Part shown: in pieces, positions 20,004-30,606 of the stretch
Layout of the letters: each line of letters opens with the position of its first letter
How positions within the stretch are numbered: the stretch's first letter is position 1
Assembly: GCF_003075035.1 (NCBI RefSeq)
Contig: NZ_QCZE01000001.1
Location: 754,187-818,186 of the forward strand
Source: Zobellella maritima
GTDB taxonomy: Bacteria; Pseudomonadota; Gammaproteobacteria; Enterobacterales; Aeromonadaceae
Direction of reading: 5' to 3'
DNA: 64,000 bases
The notes under the pieces: model-generated
Databases searched by the model: none
Seen by the model: the letters and a program-made list of their open reading frames with translations, nothing else
What the model was told of the DNA's origin: nothing
Program-made: the position numbers and the translations under genes

Positions 20004-20756
20004 TCAAGCCGCTGCGCTAATAATGGCAGCAAATTCGTCTGCCTGCAGGGCGGCGCCGCCGACCAGGGCGCCGTCGATATCCGGCATGGCGAACAGGCCG
20101 GCGGCGCTGGCGCCCTTCACCGAGCCGCCGTAGAGGATCTGCACGGCGGTTGCAACATTGTCGTCCTGGCGGGCCAGAAAGGCGCGGATGGCGGCGTGTA
20201 CGCTCTGGGCAATCTCGGGGGTAGCGGTCTTGCCGGTACCGATGGCCCAGACCGGTTCGTAGGCGATGACCGCACTGGCCAGGGCCTGGATGCCGCTGTG
20301 GGCGATCACCGCCTGCAGCTGACGCTCGACCACCTCTTGGGTCTGCCCTGCCTCGAACTGCTCCAGGGTTTCACCTATGCACAATACCGGCACCAGGCCC
20401 GCGTCCTGGACAGCGGCGAACTTGGCCGCCACCTGGGCGTCGCTCTCGCCGTGCAGGGTGCGGCGCTCGCTGTGGCCGACCAGCACATATTCGACCCCGA
20501 ACTCCTGGTACATTGCCGGCGAGTTTTCACCGGTAAAGGCGCCCTGGGTGTGGATATCGGCGTCCTGGGCACCCAGTTGAATGTTACTGTCGGCCAGCTC
20601 CTGCTGGGCCTGCCCCAAGAACAGCACGGGAGGACAGACGGCCACCGCCACCTGGCTGGCCGCTTCGGCGGGCCCCTTGAGGGCGGTAAGCAGTTCCTGT
20701 ACCAGGGTCTTGCTGCCGTTCAGCTTCCAGTTACCCATTACCAGTGTTTGTCTCAT
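20004..20756 (-). CDS. tpiA: Triosephosphate isomerase
   Basis: Interconverts dihydroxyacetone phosphate and glyceraldehyde 3-phosphate. It has 250 residues with the active-site Lys11 (GNWKLNGSK), His95 (VLVGHSERR) and the catalytic Glu in AYEPVWAIGTGKTATP. The C-terminal phosphate loop YGGSVKGASAAGL is intact. The ATG at 20756 follows an AAGGAAA ribosome site. It lies just upstream of pfkA on the same strand, with a shared repeat upstream of both, suggesting joint control. Confidence 0.97.
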   Translation of the reverse strand: MRQTLVMGNWKLNGSKTLVQELLTALKGPAEAASQVAVAVCPPVLFLGQAQQELADSNIQLGAQDADIHTQGAFTGENSPAMYQEFGVEYVLVGHSERRTLHGESDAQVAAKFAAVQDAGLVPVLCIGETLEQFEAGQTQEVVERQLQAVIAHSGIQALASAVIAYEPVWAIGTGKTATPEIAQSVHAAIRAFLARQDDNVATAVQILYGGSVKGASAAGLFAMPDIDGALVGGAALQADEFAAIISAAA

Positions 20757-20847
20757 GAGTTGTTTCCTTTTGGTTAAATGTCGCCATTATATGGTGTGAA
20801 TCCGGGGGCGGCCAGCCGGTACGCCCAAAATGATGTAATTTTTCTTC

Positions 20848-20859
20848 TTTTGTCGGTTT
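20848..20859 (-). promoter_or_regulatory. TTTTGTCGGTTT repeat upstream of tpiA
   Basis: This 12-base sequence is identical, in the inverse direction, to AAACCGACAAAA at 19990-20001 between tpiA and pfkA. It lies about 90 bases upstream of the tpiA start, within reach of its promoter. Confidence 0.35.
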
Positions 20860-20880
20860 CAAGTCAAGTCGGGGCTTCCC

Positions 20881-21642
20881 TTAAAAGTAATGCTGCAGCC
20901 GCAGCCAGGCGCTGCCCAGGTATTCGTGCCAGGCAGTTTCGCTGCGCCACAGGTAGCGGGCCCGGGGCAGATAGCTGTAGGAGGGCAGCCCGGCCCGGCT
21001 TTCCTTGGCCAGGTGGCCGACCGGGGCGGCATGGGGCCGGCTGCCCGCTGCGGCGAACAGGGCCATGGCCCTCGGCATATGGCTGGCGGAGGTCACCAGC
21101 AGTGCCTGCCTTTGGTCGATCAGGGGGCTGACCAGGCTGGCCTCTTCCGCCGTGTCCTTCGGTTGCGGCAGCTGCAGCAGGCGTTCGGGCGCCACGCCCA
21201 GGGCCTGGGCCACCTCCCCGTAGAGCTCGGCACTGGACATGGCCTCGCCCCCGCTGTAGCCGGTGAGGATCAGCCGGGCCTCCGGATACAGATGCGCCAG
21301 CCGGACGCCTTCGGTAATCCGTGCCAGCCCCGCCTGGCTCAGCCGGCTCAACAGCGGCAGGCCGGGATCGGCGACCACCGCCGCGCCCAGCACGATAATA
21401 TCATCCGGGACCGGAGCGGAGGCCTGCTGATGGGGGGGATAGCGGGATTCCAGGGGGCGGAGCAGGGCATTGGCCACCGGCCGGGTAGCAAGCAGCAGCA
21501 AGGCTGTCAGCGACAGCAGCATCAAGGCGCTTCCACTGCGCTTGTGCCTATTTAATAGCATTATCAACCCTAAAAAGCCCAGGACAAGCAGCAGAGGTAG
21601 CGGTAATAACAGGCTACCCAGCCATTTTTTCGCCAAAAACAT
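20881..21642 (-). CDS. elyC: ElyC-type envelope biogenesis factor (DUF218)
   Basis: A 253-residue protein with two N-terminal membrane helices (LLLPLPLLLVLGFLGLIMLL and ALMLLSLTALLLLATRPVA) and a periplasmic DUF218 domain (DDIIVLGAAVVADPG, LILTGYSGGEAMSSAELYG, LLVTSASHMPRAMALF). ElyC (YcbC) of E. coli is needed for normal peptidoglycan synthesis at low temperature. The assignment rests strongly on position: E. coli also has elyC next to cmoM-mukFEB. The start at 21642 (MFLAKKWLG) fits the family; ATGs 9 and 21 bases upstream are alternatives. Confidence 0.85.
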   Translation of the reverse strand: MFLAKKWLGSLLLPLPLLLVLGFLGLIMLLNRHKRSGSALMLLSLTALLLLATRPVANALLRPLESRYPPHQQASAPVPDDIIVLGAAVVADPGLPLLSRLSQAGLARITEGVRLAHLYPEARLILTGYSGGEAMSSAELYGEVAQALGVAPERLLQLPQPKDTAEEASLVSPLIDQRQALLVTSASHMPRAMALFAAAGSRPHAAPVGHLAKESRAGLPSYSYLPRARYLWRSETAWHEYLGSAWLRLQHYF

Positions 21643-21722
21643 CGTCTCCATGCACGCACACATTTGTTAACCGTATAGGTTGTGCCAGAATAGCCTCCCC
21701 GGACTCAGCAAGAAACACCAAG

Positions 21723-22514
21723 GTGAGAAGAAAAACCAAGGTTAAAAGCAATACCAGCTTTGATGGCAAGAGCCATACCTTTGCGCGCAATATCTACGGT
21801 ACCACCAAGGGCCGCATTCGGTTGGCGGTGTTGAGCCGGGATATTGACGAACTGCTGACCGGCTTGCCGGATCGGCCGCTGCGCATTCTGGATGCGGGCG
21901 GCGGCTTTGGCCCCCTGTCGCAACCGCTGGCGGCGCGCGGGCACAAGGTGGTGTTGTGCGACTTGTCCGGCGAAATGCTGGCGCTGGCCCGAGAGCAGGT
22001 CGAGGAAAAGGGACTGCTTGGGCAATTTGAGTTTATTCAGGCGCCGATTCAGTCGTTGAGTGTTGAAGACCTGGGCCAATTCGACCTGATCCTGTGCCAT
22101 GCGGTGCTGGAATGGGTGGAACAGCAGGCCCGCTTGCTGGCCTGTCTGCAGGCGCTGCTGGCGGACGGCGGTCATCTGTCACTGATGTTCTACAATCGCA
22201 ACGGCCTCTTGTATCACAGCCTGGTGATGGGCCACTTTGATTACGTACACGCCGATCTGGTCAAGAAACGACGCCAGAAGCTGACACCGGGCTGGCCCTG
22301 CAAACCCGATGAGGTTTACCGGTGGCTGGGCGAGCTGGGCTTTGTTATAACCGGACGCAGCGGGGTGCGGGTGATCCACGACTACATGGTGGAGAAGCAT
22401 ATCCGGGTGGAACAGGCGGACGAGGTGATTGCCATGGAGCTGGCGCACGCCCGCCAGGAGCCCTTCCTGCACCTGGGGCGCTATATTCACGTGCTGGCGA
22501 AGAAAGGCGACTGA
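21723..22514 (+). CDS. cmoM: tRNA 5-carboxymethoxyuridine methyltransferase CmoM
   Basis: SAM-dependent methyltransferase of 263 residues that forms the methyl ester of cmo5U at position 34 of certain tRNAs. The SAM motif LDAGGGFGPLSQPLAARGH is near residue 57 and the substrate-side motif HAVLEWVEQQ is present. The start is a GTG with only a weak purine tract upstream, so a slightly different start is possible. It lies upstream of mukF as in E. coli (formerly smtA), but 342 bases separate them here. Confidence 0.92.
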   Translation: MRRKTKVKSNTSFDGKSHTFARNIYGTTKGRIRLAVLSRDIDELLTGLPDRPLRILDAGGGFGPLSQPLAARGHKVVLCDLSGEMLALAREQVEEKGLLGQFEFIQAPIQSLSVEDLGQFDLILCHAVLEWVEQQARLLACLQALLADGGHLSLMFYNRNGLLYHSLVMGHFDYVHADLVKKRRQKLTPGWPCKPDEVYRWLGELGFVITGRSGVRVIHDYMVEKHIRVEQADEVIAMELAHARQEPFLHLGRYIHVLAKKGD

Positions 22515-22856
22515 GCATCCTGGAACAAGCAAGCGACGGAGTAAGAGACAGCGCAATCGACACGGCCTATAAGATGACACTCGCTGTTTCGAAAAACAGT
22601 TGCCGTTTCTCGATCCCGCGCGCTGCATGGGAAGGCAACTGTCAGGCAATGCCAAGGTGTGCCTGGAGGGGACCGGGTTCGGCTCCGCCAGCCAGCCCAT
22701 GCGAGGGTCGAAAAACGCGCCTGCTGGTTCGGCATTCCCGTCATCTGGCGGTCAGATGGCATGAACATGCAAACAGGGATTAACGGTGAGTCGGCGGAGT
22801 AACGCCTGCACCCTCTGTCCATCGTTATCAAAACAAGAACCGAAGAGAGCTGCGAG
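22515..22856. other. Long spacer between cmoM and mukF, no gene seen
   Basis: No reading frame here looks like a protein on either strand. A distant inverted repeat, ACAGTTGCC near 22605 and GGCAACTGT near 22645, could form a stem-loop. In E. coli the equivalent spacing is only a few bases, so the stretch may hold a separate muk promoter. Confidence 0.5.
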
Positions 22857-24182
22857 ATGACGGAAATGTCCCGTACCCTGCCGGACTGGATTGGCTGGGT
22901 CAGAGAGGAAAACCTGGGGCTTAACCTGCCCCCGGAACGGCTGGCCTTCCTGCTGGCGATTCAGGTATTCGGCCGCGGCGGAGAGCAGCCACAGCTGAGC
23001 GAGGCCGAGCTGCACCATGCTTTCGGCTATGTCAGCAAGGGCTTCGAGCAGGCCGATGACACTCTGGCCAGCCGGGCCAACAACGCCATCAACGATCTGG
23101 TGCGCCAACGGCTGCTTAGCCGTTTTCAGGGAGAGCCGGGGGAGGGCGACAGCCGGTACCGGCTGACGCGTCTGGGCGTGGCCATCGTCGAGTTTTTTGC
23201 CGCCCAGCGTGAGCTGAGCCAAATCAGGCTTTCTCTGCAGCTGGAGCAGATTGCCCGGGATCTGGACAAGGTGGCCGCGGCCATTGCCACCGATCCGGAC
23301 CCGCAGGTGTGGGCCCAGGAGGTAGAGGGCCGTCTCAAGTATTCGGTGGCCGAGCAGCTGGCACGTATCGACGACACCCAGCGCGCCATGGACGAACAGC
23401 AGAATGCGGTCAAGGCCAACATTGCTGCCCTGCTCAACAAGAACTGGCACGAGGCCATCAGCGCCTGTGAACAGCTGTTGCGCGAAACCGGCCTGACCCT
23501 GCGCGAACTGCAGGATACCCTGGACAAGGCCGGCCACGGCCTGCAGCAGAGCCTGCTCAATATCGAGGAGCTGCTGCAGCAGGGCGAACGCGACGAGCCG
23601 CTGGCGACCCTGTGCCAGCAGCTGCAGGCCAGACTGGACGCCATCATCCAGTGGGGCAGCCAGTGCATCGAGTTGTGGGCCCGCTATGACCGTCATGTGC
23701 ACCGTTTTATCCGCACCGCCATCGACATGGACAAGAACCGCGCCTTCAGCCAGCGGCTGCGGGAGTCCATCCGTCAGTTTGAACAGCACAACTGGCGGCT
23801 GTGCATCGCCCAGGCTCAGCCGCTGCTGGAACTGCGCGACGAAACCATGGCCGCCTATGCCGAAGAGGTGACCGGCGAGCTGCCGGTCGAACTGGAGTAT
23901 CAGGACATGGTGGATGTGGCCGCCGAGCTGTCGGGGCGCATCCGCGACCATCTGCAGCCGTTTTCGGTTGCCGGCCGGCCGCTGGATCTGGCCGCCGTGC
24001 TCAAGGACTATCTGCACGATTACCCCCATCATCAACATTTCGATATTGCCCGCCTGCTGATCGACGAAGCGGTCAAGCTGGGCCATGCCAACGCCGAATG
24101 CCTGGGCGCCGCCCAGCCGGACTGGCAGCGCATCAATGCCCACGGGGCCAAGGTACAAGCACATGTTATCGACCAATACTGA
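22857..24182 (+). CDS. mukF: Chromosome partition protein MukF (kleisin)
   Basis: A 441-residue kleisin subunit of the MukBEF condensin, which links the two MukB heads and binds MukE. The N-terminal winged helix ([28 protein letters not shown]) and middle helical bundle, then the C-terminal winged helix ([31 protein letters not shown]) follow the family order. The start ATG is preceded by GAGAGCTGCGAG, an acceptable ribosome site. Its stop overlaps mukE by 20 bases. Confidence 0.96.
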   Translation: MTEMSRTLPDWIGWVREENLGLNLPPERLAFLLAIQVFGRGGEQPQLSEAELHHAFGYVSKGFEQADDTLASRANNAINDLVRQRLLSRFQGEPGEGDSRYRLTRLGVAIVEFFAAQRELSQIRLSLQLEQIARDLDKVAAAIATDPDPQVWAQEVEGRLKYSVAEQLARIDDTQRAMDEQQNAVKANIAALLNKNWHEAISACEQLLRETGLTLRELQDTLDKAGHGLQQSLLNIEELLQQGERDEPLATLCQQLQARLDAIIQWGSQCIELWARYDRHVHRFIRTAIDMDKNRAFSQRLRESIRQFEQHNWRLCIAQAQPLLELRDETMAAYAEEVTGELPVELEYQDMVDVAAELSGRIRDHLQPFSVAGRPLDLAAVLKDYLHDYPHHQHFDIARLLIDEAVKLGHANAECLGAAQPDWQRINAHGAKVQAHVIDQY

Positions 24183-24834
24183 ACAAGCCCTGGATCCCAG
24201 ACTGGCCCAGGCGATTGCCAACCCGCTGTTTCCGGCGCTGGACAACCAGCTGCGTGCGGGACGCCACATCAGTGCCGACGAGCTGGAACAGCATTCGCTG
24301 CTGCAGGAGTATTACCCGGAACTGGAAGCCTTCTATCAGCGCTATCATGTCGAACTGGTACGCGCCCCCGAGGGCTTTTACTACCTGCGCCCGCGCTCGA
24401 CCAGCGAGCTCGGCACCGCCATCCTCTCGGAGCTGGAAATGCTGGTGGGCAAGGTGCTGTGCTACTTGTATCTGAGCCCTGACCGGCTGAGCAACGAGGG
24501 AGTGTTTTCCCTGCTCGACCTGCAGGAGGAAGTGTTGACCCTGGCCAACGAAGCGGCGCTACTGCGCATGGTCAACCAGCGTGCCGGCGGCAGTGATCTG
24601 GACAGGCGCAAGCTCGCCGACAAGTTGAAGAGCGCCATCCGCCGCCTCAAGCGCCTGGGCATGGTCAGTGCCGTGGGCAGCCAGGACAGGTTTCGCATTA
24701 GCGAGGCGGTGTTCCGCTTCGCCGCCGATGTGCGTAGCGACGAAGACCCGCGTGCGCTGCAGTTGCGCATGATTAAGGAAGGCGAGGCGGTAGCCGGCCA
24801 CGACCAGGAAGAAGAGCAGGAGAACGAGCAGTGA
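24163..24834 (+). CDS. mukE: Chromosome partition protein MukE
   Basis: A 223-residue accessory subunit of MukBEF made of tandem winged helices. The start at 24163 ([27 protein letters not shown]) matches the family beginning and overlaps the mukF end by 20 bases; frames further upstream read against mukF. The acidic C-terminus ([11 protein letters not shown]) and conserved [12 protein letters not shown] segment are typical. The stop overlaps the mukB start by four bases (ATGA-type: GTGA), so translation is coupled. Confidence 0.96.
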   Translation: MLSTNTEQALDPRLAQAIANPLFPALDNQLRAGRHISADELEQHSLLQEYYPELEAFYQRYHVELVRAPEGFYYLRPRSTSELGTAILSELEMLVGKVLCYLYLSPDRLSNEGVFSLLDLQEEVLTLANEAALLRMVNQRAGGSDLDRRKLADKLKSAIRRLKRLGMVSAVGSQDRFRISEAVFRFAADVRSDEDPRALQLRMIKEGEAVAGHDQEEEQENEQ

Positions 24835-27800
24835 GCACGCCAGAAACGCTTAGCACCTTCAGCAGAGGCAAGTTTCATTCCCTGACCATGGTCAACTGGA
24901 ACGGTTTTTTTGCCCGTACTTTCGAGCTGGACGCCCTGGTGACCACCCTGTCCGGCGGCAATGGTGCCGGCAAGTCCACCACCATGGCGGCCTTTATCGC
25001 GGCGCTTATTCCCGATCTCAGCCTGCTGCACTTTCGCAACACCACTGAGGCGGGCAGCCAGTCCGGCAGCCGCGACAAGGGCCTGTACGGCAAATTGCAG
25101 CGCGGCCACTGCTATTCGCTGATCGAGGTGGATACCTCCCAGGGCGAGCGGGTCTGGTTTGGCGTGCATCTGGAGCAGGTGGCAAACCGGGACAACAAAG
25201 TCAACCTGACCCCCTTCAGCGTGCAGGGCATCAGGGCGGGCGATACCCCTACCGACCTGTTGTTGCACCGCCTGGACGACGGTCGCGGTCAGGTGCGCTC
25301 GCTGGGCGAGCTGAAGGCGGTAGCCCAGCAGGACGGGTTGCGCTTTGATCGCTTCGGTACTGTGTCCGACTATCACAACTTCCTGTTCGACACCGGCGTG
25401 ACCCCGCGCAAACTCAAGGATCAGCGTGATCGGATCAAATTCTACCGGCTGATCGAGGCCTCCTTGTACGGCGGCATTTCCAGTACCATCAGCCGCAGCC
25501 TGAAAGACTACCTGCTGCCGGAAAACGCCGGCATCCGCAAGGCCTTCAGCGACATGGAGGCGGCTATCTTCGAGAACCGCCGTACCCTGGAGGCCATTCG
25601 CGAAACCCAGCGCCAGCGGGATCTGTTCCGCCAGTTGATCACCGAAACCACCCATTATGTGGCCGCCGACTATGTGCGCAACAGCGCCGAGAAGAAGCGG
25701 TTGTCGGAGCAGGCGCTGACGGCGCGCAAGGCCCTTGCCGAGGAACGTCGTATCCTGGCGGAAGAGCGGGAGCGGCTTGTCTACCTGGCCGACGAGCTTG
25801 AGCGGCTGGCCGCCCGGGAGCGTATGCTGACCGAAGAGCTGGACATCGCCTCCGAGCATCTGGCCCGGGTGCTGAGCGGGGTCAAGCTCAGCGAGAAAAT
25901 CGCCGGCTACCAGCAGGAGCTGGACGAGCTCGAAGAAAAGCTGGCCATTCAGGAAGAAACCCTGGCAGAACTGCAGGATGAACACGATGAGGCGGCAGCC
26001 GGCAAGCTGGCGGCCGAAGAAGAGGTGGACAGTCTCAAGAGCCAGCTGGCCGACTACCAGCAGGCCTTGGATACTCAGCAGACCCGCGCCATCCAGTATC
26101 GCCAGGCCCGCCAGGCGCTGGGCGAAGCCAAGGTGCGTTGCGGCCTGCCGGAGCTGACTCCCGAGCAGGCGAAAGCCCAGGAGCTGGCCCACCAGCAGCG
26201 TGAGCAGGCGCTGACCGCCGTGGTGCTGGAACAACGCCAGCAGCTTTCCCTGGCCGAGGCGGCCCGCGCCCAATATGATCAGGCACTGGCATTGCTGCAG
26301 GCCATCGACGGTGAGGCTACCCGGACGTCGGCCTATGCCCGCGCCGGCCAGTTACTGGAGCAGGGGCGGGAATACCAGTCCCTGCTGGCACGGGACGGCG
26401 CCATTCGCCGCCAGTTGCAGGACGCCGAACAGGCCGCCGAAAAGCGTGACAAGGCCCGAGCCCTGCAGGACGAGCTGGCCCGCCAGGGCCGGCCGGTGCA
26501 GGATAACGCCGAGCTGGAGCTGCAGCTGGCGGAGCTGGACGAACAGAAGAGCGAGCTGGAAGAACAGCTGGCCGACTGCGCCGAAGACAGACGCCAGCTT
26601 CAGTCTCGCCTGGGACAGATTGCCCCCCGGGTGAGTGAACTGCGTGCAGCGGCGCCGGCCTGGCACAAGGCCCAGCAGCAATTGGAACGATTGCGTGAGC
26701 TATCAAAGCTGCCGCTGACCGACAGTAATGAGGTGACCGCCGCCATGCAGCAGGCGCTGCGCGATGAGCATCAGGCAGAACAAAGCAAGCAACAGGCACT
26801 GGCCGCCAAGCAGCGCCTGGAGCAGCAGATCCGCAGCCTGAGCAGTGGCTCGGATGCCGATCCGCGGCTGATTTCTCTGTGCGAGCAGCTGGGCGGCACC
26901 CTGCTGGCGGATGTGTACGACGACATCAATGTGGATGATGCCCCCTATTACGAGGCTCTGTATGGTCCGGCCCGCAATGGCATAGTGGTGGCCGACCCCC
27001 AGGCGGCGCTGGATCAGCTGCAGGCCCTGGAGTCCTGCCCGGCGGATGTGTATCTGATCCAGGGCAACCCAGACGCCTTCGACGAAGACCTGTTGCACGC
27101 CACCGAGCTGGAAGGCGCCATCTGGGTGAAAAATGGTGAACGCCAGCTGCGTTATTCCCGTTTTCCTGCCGAGCCCATGTTCGGCCGCGCCGCTCGCGAG
27201 GCGAAAATCGCGCAGTTGAGCACCGAGCTGGAAGCCGTCAGCGCCCGGTACGCCGAGGCCGCCTTTGCCCAGCAGAAGCACAGTCGTCTGTATCACCAGC
27301 TGAGCGACTTTGTTGGCCAGGGCATGCAACAGGCCTTTGCGCCCAGCCCCGACGAGGCGCTGGCGGAGCTGGCCGCCCAGCAGGATCAGCTGGAAGAAGA
27401 ACTGGCCGCCATCGCCGGCCGGCTGGAGCAGTGGCAGGCCCGGCGCCACCAGCTGCGTGAGCAACAGGCGTTGCTGCACAAATTACTGCCGCTGGCGGAT
27501 TTGTTGACCGATGATGGTCAGCAGCAGCGCCTGGACAGCGCCCGCGAAGAAATGACCCAGCTGGAAATCGCCCGCGACTTTATGGCCGCCCACGGCCAGC
27601 GGCTGGGCCGGCTGGCCGAGCAGGTGCAGGTGCTGCGTCAGGATCCCGCCGGTTTCGAGGCCCTGCAGCAGCAGGTGAGCGAAGTGGAAGCCGAGCTGAG
27701 TGATGCCCGTGATCGTACCTATGCCCTGACCCAGCTGGTGGCCCGGCTGCCACACCTGGCCTATGCGGATGCCGAACAGCTGCTGGATCAGAGCTCGGCG

Positions 27801-29270
27801 ATGAATGACAGTCTCAAGGCGAAGCTGGTGCAGGCCATCGATGCCCGCCGCAAGGCCGACCTGCGCGCCGAGCAATTGTCCGGCCGGCTGACCGATGCGC
27901 TGCAGGCGCGTACCGCGCTGGTAACCGGCCGTGATGCCAGAAACAGCACCCTGAACGAATTCCGCGAAGAGTTGAGCGCCCTCGGCATTACCCTGTCTGC
28001 CGATATGGAAGACAAGGCCCGGGAGGCCAAACGGTCACTGGAAAGCGAACTGGTGCATACCCGTGGCAAGCGCAGCCAGACCGAGGCCCAGCGCCAGGTA
28101 AGCAAGCGCGAGATAGAATCCCTGAGCCAGCGGCTTGGCAAGGACGGCCAGGGCTATTTTGCTGCCCGCAGGGCACTGGTGGCCCACAAGGCCAGTTGGG
28201 CCAGGGTGGCACGGCTGGCGCGGGAACACGATGTGGAGCGGCGCCTGGCCCGGCCGGAACTGGCCTACCTTGATGCGGACGAGTTGCGCTCCATTTCCGA
28301 CAAGGCGCTCGGCGCCCTGCGCATGGCGGTGGCCAACGATGAAGAGCTGCGCGATGCGCTGCGCCTCTCCGAAGGCAACCGTAGCACCCTGCAGAAGGTG
28401 CAGTTCTACATACTGGTGTTCCGTCACCTGAAGGCGCGCATTCGCCACGACATTATCCGGGCCGACGATCCGGTGGAGGCGCTGGAAGAGATGGAAGTGG
28501 AGCTGGGGCGGCTGGCGGACGAGCTGCAGTTGCGCGAAGGCCAGTTGTCGTTGTCGTCCGTTGAGGTGGCGGCCAAGATCAACACCATCATTCGCCGAGA
28601 GCAGAACCGTATTCGTCAGCTTAACCAGGGACTGCAGAATATCAGCTTCGGCCTGGTGGCAGGGGTGCGGCTGAACGTGAATATCCGCGACACCTACGGC
28701 CGTTTGCTTGAAGCGCTGAGCGACCCGGAGGGCCGTCATCAGGACCTGTTCAGCAGCAAGGAACTGAGCTTCTCCGAGGCAATGGGCAAGCTGTTCCAGC
28801 GGCTGAATCCGCAATTGGAGCAGAATGATCGTAGCCCGCAGGTGCTGGGCCAGGCATTGCTGGATTACCGCAACTACCTGGATCTGGACATAGAGGTACA
28901 GCGCGGCGCCGACGGCTGGCTGCGTGCCGAGAGCGGGGCCTTGTCGACTGGCGAGGCTATCGGTACCGGCCAGGCCATCCTGCTGATGGTGCTACAGAGC
29001 TGGGAGGAAGAATCCCGTCACCTGCGTTCGCGGGAGGTGCAACCCTGCCGGCTGTTGTTCCTGGACGAAGCGGCACGACTCGATGCCCGCTCCATCGCCA
29101 CCCTGTTTGAGTTGTGCGAACGCCAGGACATGCAGCTGCTGATTGCCGCCCCCGAGAACATCAGCCCGGAAAAAGGCACCACCTACAAGCTGATCCGCAA
29201 GGTGCACGGCAAGCAGGAGCATGTGCATGTGGTGGGCCTGCGCGGCTTTGCCGGCGAGCCGGTGGCGTAA
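24831..29270 (+). CDS. mukB: Chromosome partition protein MukB (SMC-like ATPase)
   Basis: A 1479-residue SMC-like ATPase, close to the E. coli length of 1486. Walker A is GGNGAGKST at about residues 42-50; two long Glu/Gln/Leu-rich coiled-coil arms flank a hinge near residues 650-790 ([27 protein letters not shown] onward). The ABC signature is in [14 protein letters not shown] near residue 1371, and Walker B is [11 protein letters not shown] near residue 1408. It starts with GTG overlapping mukE and is followed by a strong terminator. It is the last gene of the operon. Confidence 0.97.
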   Translation: MSTPETLSTFSRGKFHSLTMVNWNGFFARTFELDALVTTLSGGNGAGKSTTMAAFIAALIPDLSLLHFRNTTEAGSQSGSRDKGLYGKLQRGHCYSLIEVDTSQGERVWFGVHLEQVANRDNKVNLTPFSVQGIRAGDTPTDLLLHRLDDGRGQVRSLGELKAVAQQDGLRFDRFGTVSDYHNFLFDTGVTPRKLKDQRDRIKFYRLIEASLYGGISSTISRSLKDYLLPENAGIRKAFSDMEAAIFENRRTLEAIRETQRQRDLFRQLITETTHYVAADYVRNSAEKKRLSEQALTARKALAEERRILAEERERLVYLADELERLAARERMLTEELDIASEHLARVLSGVKLSEKIAGYQQELDELEEKLAIQEETLAELQDEHDEAAAGKLAAEEEVDSLKSQLADYQQALDTQQTRAIQYRQARQALGEAKVRCGLPELTPEQAKAQELAHQQREQALTAVVLEQRQQLSLAEAARAQYDQALALLQAIDGEATRTSAYARAGQLLEQGREYQSLLARDGAIRRQLQDAEQAAEKRDKARALQDELARQGRPVQDNAELELQLAELDEQKSELEEQLADCAEDRRQLQSRLGQIAPRVSELRAAAPAWHKAQQQLERLRELSKLPLTDSNEVTAAMQQALRDEHQAEQSKQQALAAKQRLEQQIRSLSSGSDADPRLISLCEQLGGTLLADVYDDINVDDAPYYEALYGPARNGIVVADPQAALDQLQALESCPADVYLIQGNPDAFDEDLLHATELEGAIWVKNGERQLRYSRFPAEPMFGRAAREAKIAQLSTELEAVSARYAEAAFAQQKHSRLYHQLSDFVGQGMQQAFAPSPDEALAELAAQQDQLEEELAAIAGRLEQWQARRHQLREQQALLHKLLPLADLLTDDGQQQRLDSAREEMTQLEIARDFMAAHGQRLGRLAEQVQVLRQDPAGFEALQQQVSEVEAELSDARDRTYALTQLVARLPHLAYADAEQLLDQSSAMNDSLKAKLVQAIDARRKADLRAEQLSGRLTDALQARTALVTGRDARNSTLNEFREELSALGITLSADMEDKAREAKRSLESELVHTRGKRSQTEAQRQVSKREIESLSQRLGKDGQGYFAARRALVAHKASWARVARLAREHDVERRLARPELAYLDADELRSISDKALGALRMAVANDEELRDALRLSEGNRSTLQKVQFYILVFRHLKARIRHDIIRADDPVEALEEMEVELGRLADELQLREGQLSLSSVEVAAKINTIIRREQNRIRQLNQGLQNISFGLVAGVRLNVNIRDTYGRLLEALSDPEGRHQDLFSSKELSFSEAMGKLFQRLNPQLEQNDRSPQVLGQALLDYRNYLDLDIEVQRGADGWLRAESGALSTGEAIGTGQAILLMVLQSWEEESRHLRSREVQPCRLLFLDEAARLDARSIATLFELCERQDMQLLIAAPENISPEKGTTYKLIRKVHGKQEHVHVVGLRGFAGEPVA

Positions 29271-29313
29271 CCGCCGCGACCGCTGGCGGAACCGGCCTCG
29301 CGATAATTAACCC

Positions 29314-29345
29314 AGCCCCGCGGTCGATAGGCCGCGGGGCTTTTT
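29314..29345 (+). terminator. Rho-independent terminator of the muk operon
   Basis: Stem AGCCCCGCGG (29314-29323) and CCGCGGGGCT (29332-29341), 8-base loop, then TTTTT. It lies 44 bases after the mukB stop. Confidence 0.92.
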
Positions 29346-29564
29346 CACAGTGTCACCCTGTCGGTGTCAAGGTATTTGGCACAATGGGGGGGCCCAGCAG
29401 ACAGGCGAACAATTACAGGCGCCCCGGTGTCGCCTGTCACGCTAACGTGTTCTTATTCCGGCATCATGGCTGCAAAGCGCAGGGAAGGTGCGGCCAGTAC
29501 ACCCGCAAGAACCTGTTGTTAGCGCGGGCTGCCGGCATGAACATGGACCGTTCGGGGCCGGTGG

Positions 29565-30416
29565 TCACCGCAATATCAATAAAGGTACGGCGGCGCCCGC
29601 TATCATGGCGGTGGTGGTGCTGCCCACCAGCCACTGGCGGATGCGGGAATGGCCGTAGGCGCCCATTACGATCAGCTCAATGCCATGTTCTCGTTGGTAT
29701 TGCCGGAGGTTGTATTCCACGTCGCCTTCCAGCCGAGTCGCGGTGACGTCCAGGCCGGCGTTGCGAAGTGTCTGCTCGGCCCATTCCAGCTGGCCTTGAT
29801 GCTGATAATCCTCGTTCACGATCACCAGGTGGCAATGCAGGCCTTGGAGCAGGGTAGAGGTCGCCAGCATCTCGACACCCTTGCGGGTGGTGGTGCTGCC
29901 ATCGAAGGCCAGCATTAACTTGCCGGGTGGCTGAAATATCGGGGGAACCAGCAATACCGGTTTGTCGGTGGTGCGAAGCAGCTGCTCCACATGGCTGCCC
30001 ATGCGTTTGCGATCTACCTTCTGATTGGTGCCCTGGCGGCCCAGCACCAGCAGCTGGCAAAAATCATCATATTGCTCCAACGTTTCCACCAGGCGACCCT
30101 GGTGTTGCAGGATACGCGGTGCCGGATAACCGGATTCGACCAGTCGGTCTCGGGCCTGCTCCAGTATGAGTTTGGCTTGTTGCTCGGCCAGACCGATGCG
30201 TTTTTTGTCGAGTTCGGTCAGTTCGGCCAGCAGTTTTTCCTGGGCATCAAGGCTGGTGGAGGTGCTCAGATCGACCAGCTGGGAGCGTTCCGGGCTGTTC
30301 AGCACATGCAACAATACCAGCGGGGCGGACAGTTGCTGGCTGGCCCATCCCGCATAGTCACAGACACTGGCACTGTAGTCGGAGCCGTCGATACAGGCTA
30401 AAACATGGGTACTCAT
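29565..30416 (-). CDS. Tandem-domain universal stress protein
   Basis: A 283-residue protein of two Usp domains in tandem (UspE-like layout). The first begins HVLACIDGSDYSASVCDYAGWAS; the second begins LMLAFDGSTTTRKGVEMLA and ends VMGAYGHSRIRQWLVGSTTTAMI, where G-2x-G-9x-GS is the nucleotide-binding loop, so ATP binding is expected in the second domain. The start is the ATG at 30416 (MSTHVL). It is a close paralogue of the next gene upstream and belongs to the SulP cluster. Confidence 0.93.
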   Translation of the reverse strand: MSTHVLACIDGSDYSASVCDYAGWASQQLSAPLVLLHVLNSPERSQLVDLSTSTSLDAQEKLLAELTELDKKRIGLAEQQAKLILEQARDRLVESGYPAPRILQHQGRLVETLEQYDDFCQLLVLGRQGTNQKVDRKRMGSHVEQLLRTTDKPVLLVPPIFQPPGKLMLAFDGSTTTRKGVEMLATSTLLQGLHCHLVIVNEDYQHQGQLEWAEQTLRNAGLDVTATRLEGDVEYNLRQYQREHGIELIVMGAYGHSRIRQWLVGSTTTAMIAGAAVPLLILR

Positions 30417-30519
30417 CGCTGCCTTCCTTGTTAACCATCTGATGGTTAACCTTAGCGCAATTGACGAGAACGGCAATTGACCTGTATCAAGGTGTGGGAT
30501 TGCGCAAGGGTGGGAGCGG

Positions 30520-30575
30520 CGACCCTGTGGGAGGGGCGCTCTCGCCGCGATGAGATGGGGCACCGCTCATCTCAT
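30520..30575. repeat. REP-like element between the two usp genes
   Basis: CCTGTGGGAGGGGCGCTCTCGCCGCGA near 30524-30551 is a diverged copy of the element at 10263-10475. It lies in the 190-base gap between the paralogous usp genes and could separate their expression. Confidence 0.5.
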
Positions 30576-30606
30576 CGGCCGGGGGCTCCCCACAAAACAG
30601 GTGAGA

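Noticed and set aside
19830-20777. 315-codon plus-strand frame antisense to tpiA
   Set aside because: Complete overlap with the clearly real tpiA; composition is that of its opposite strand.
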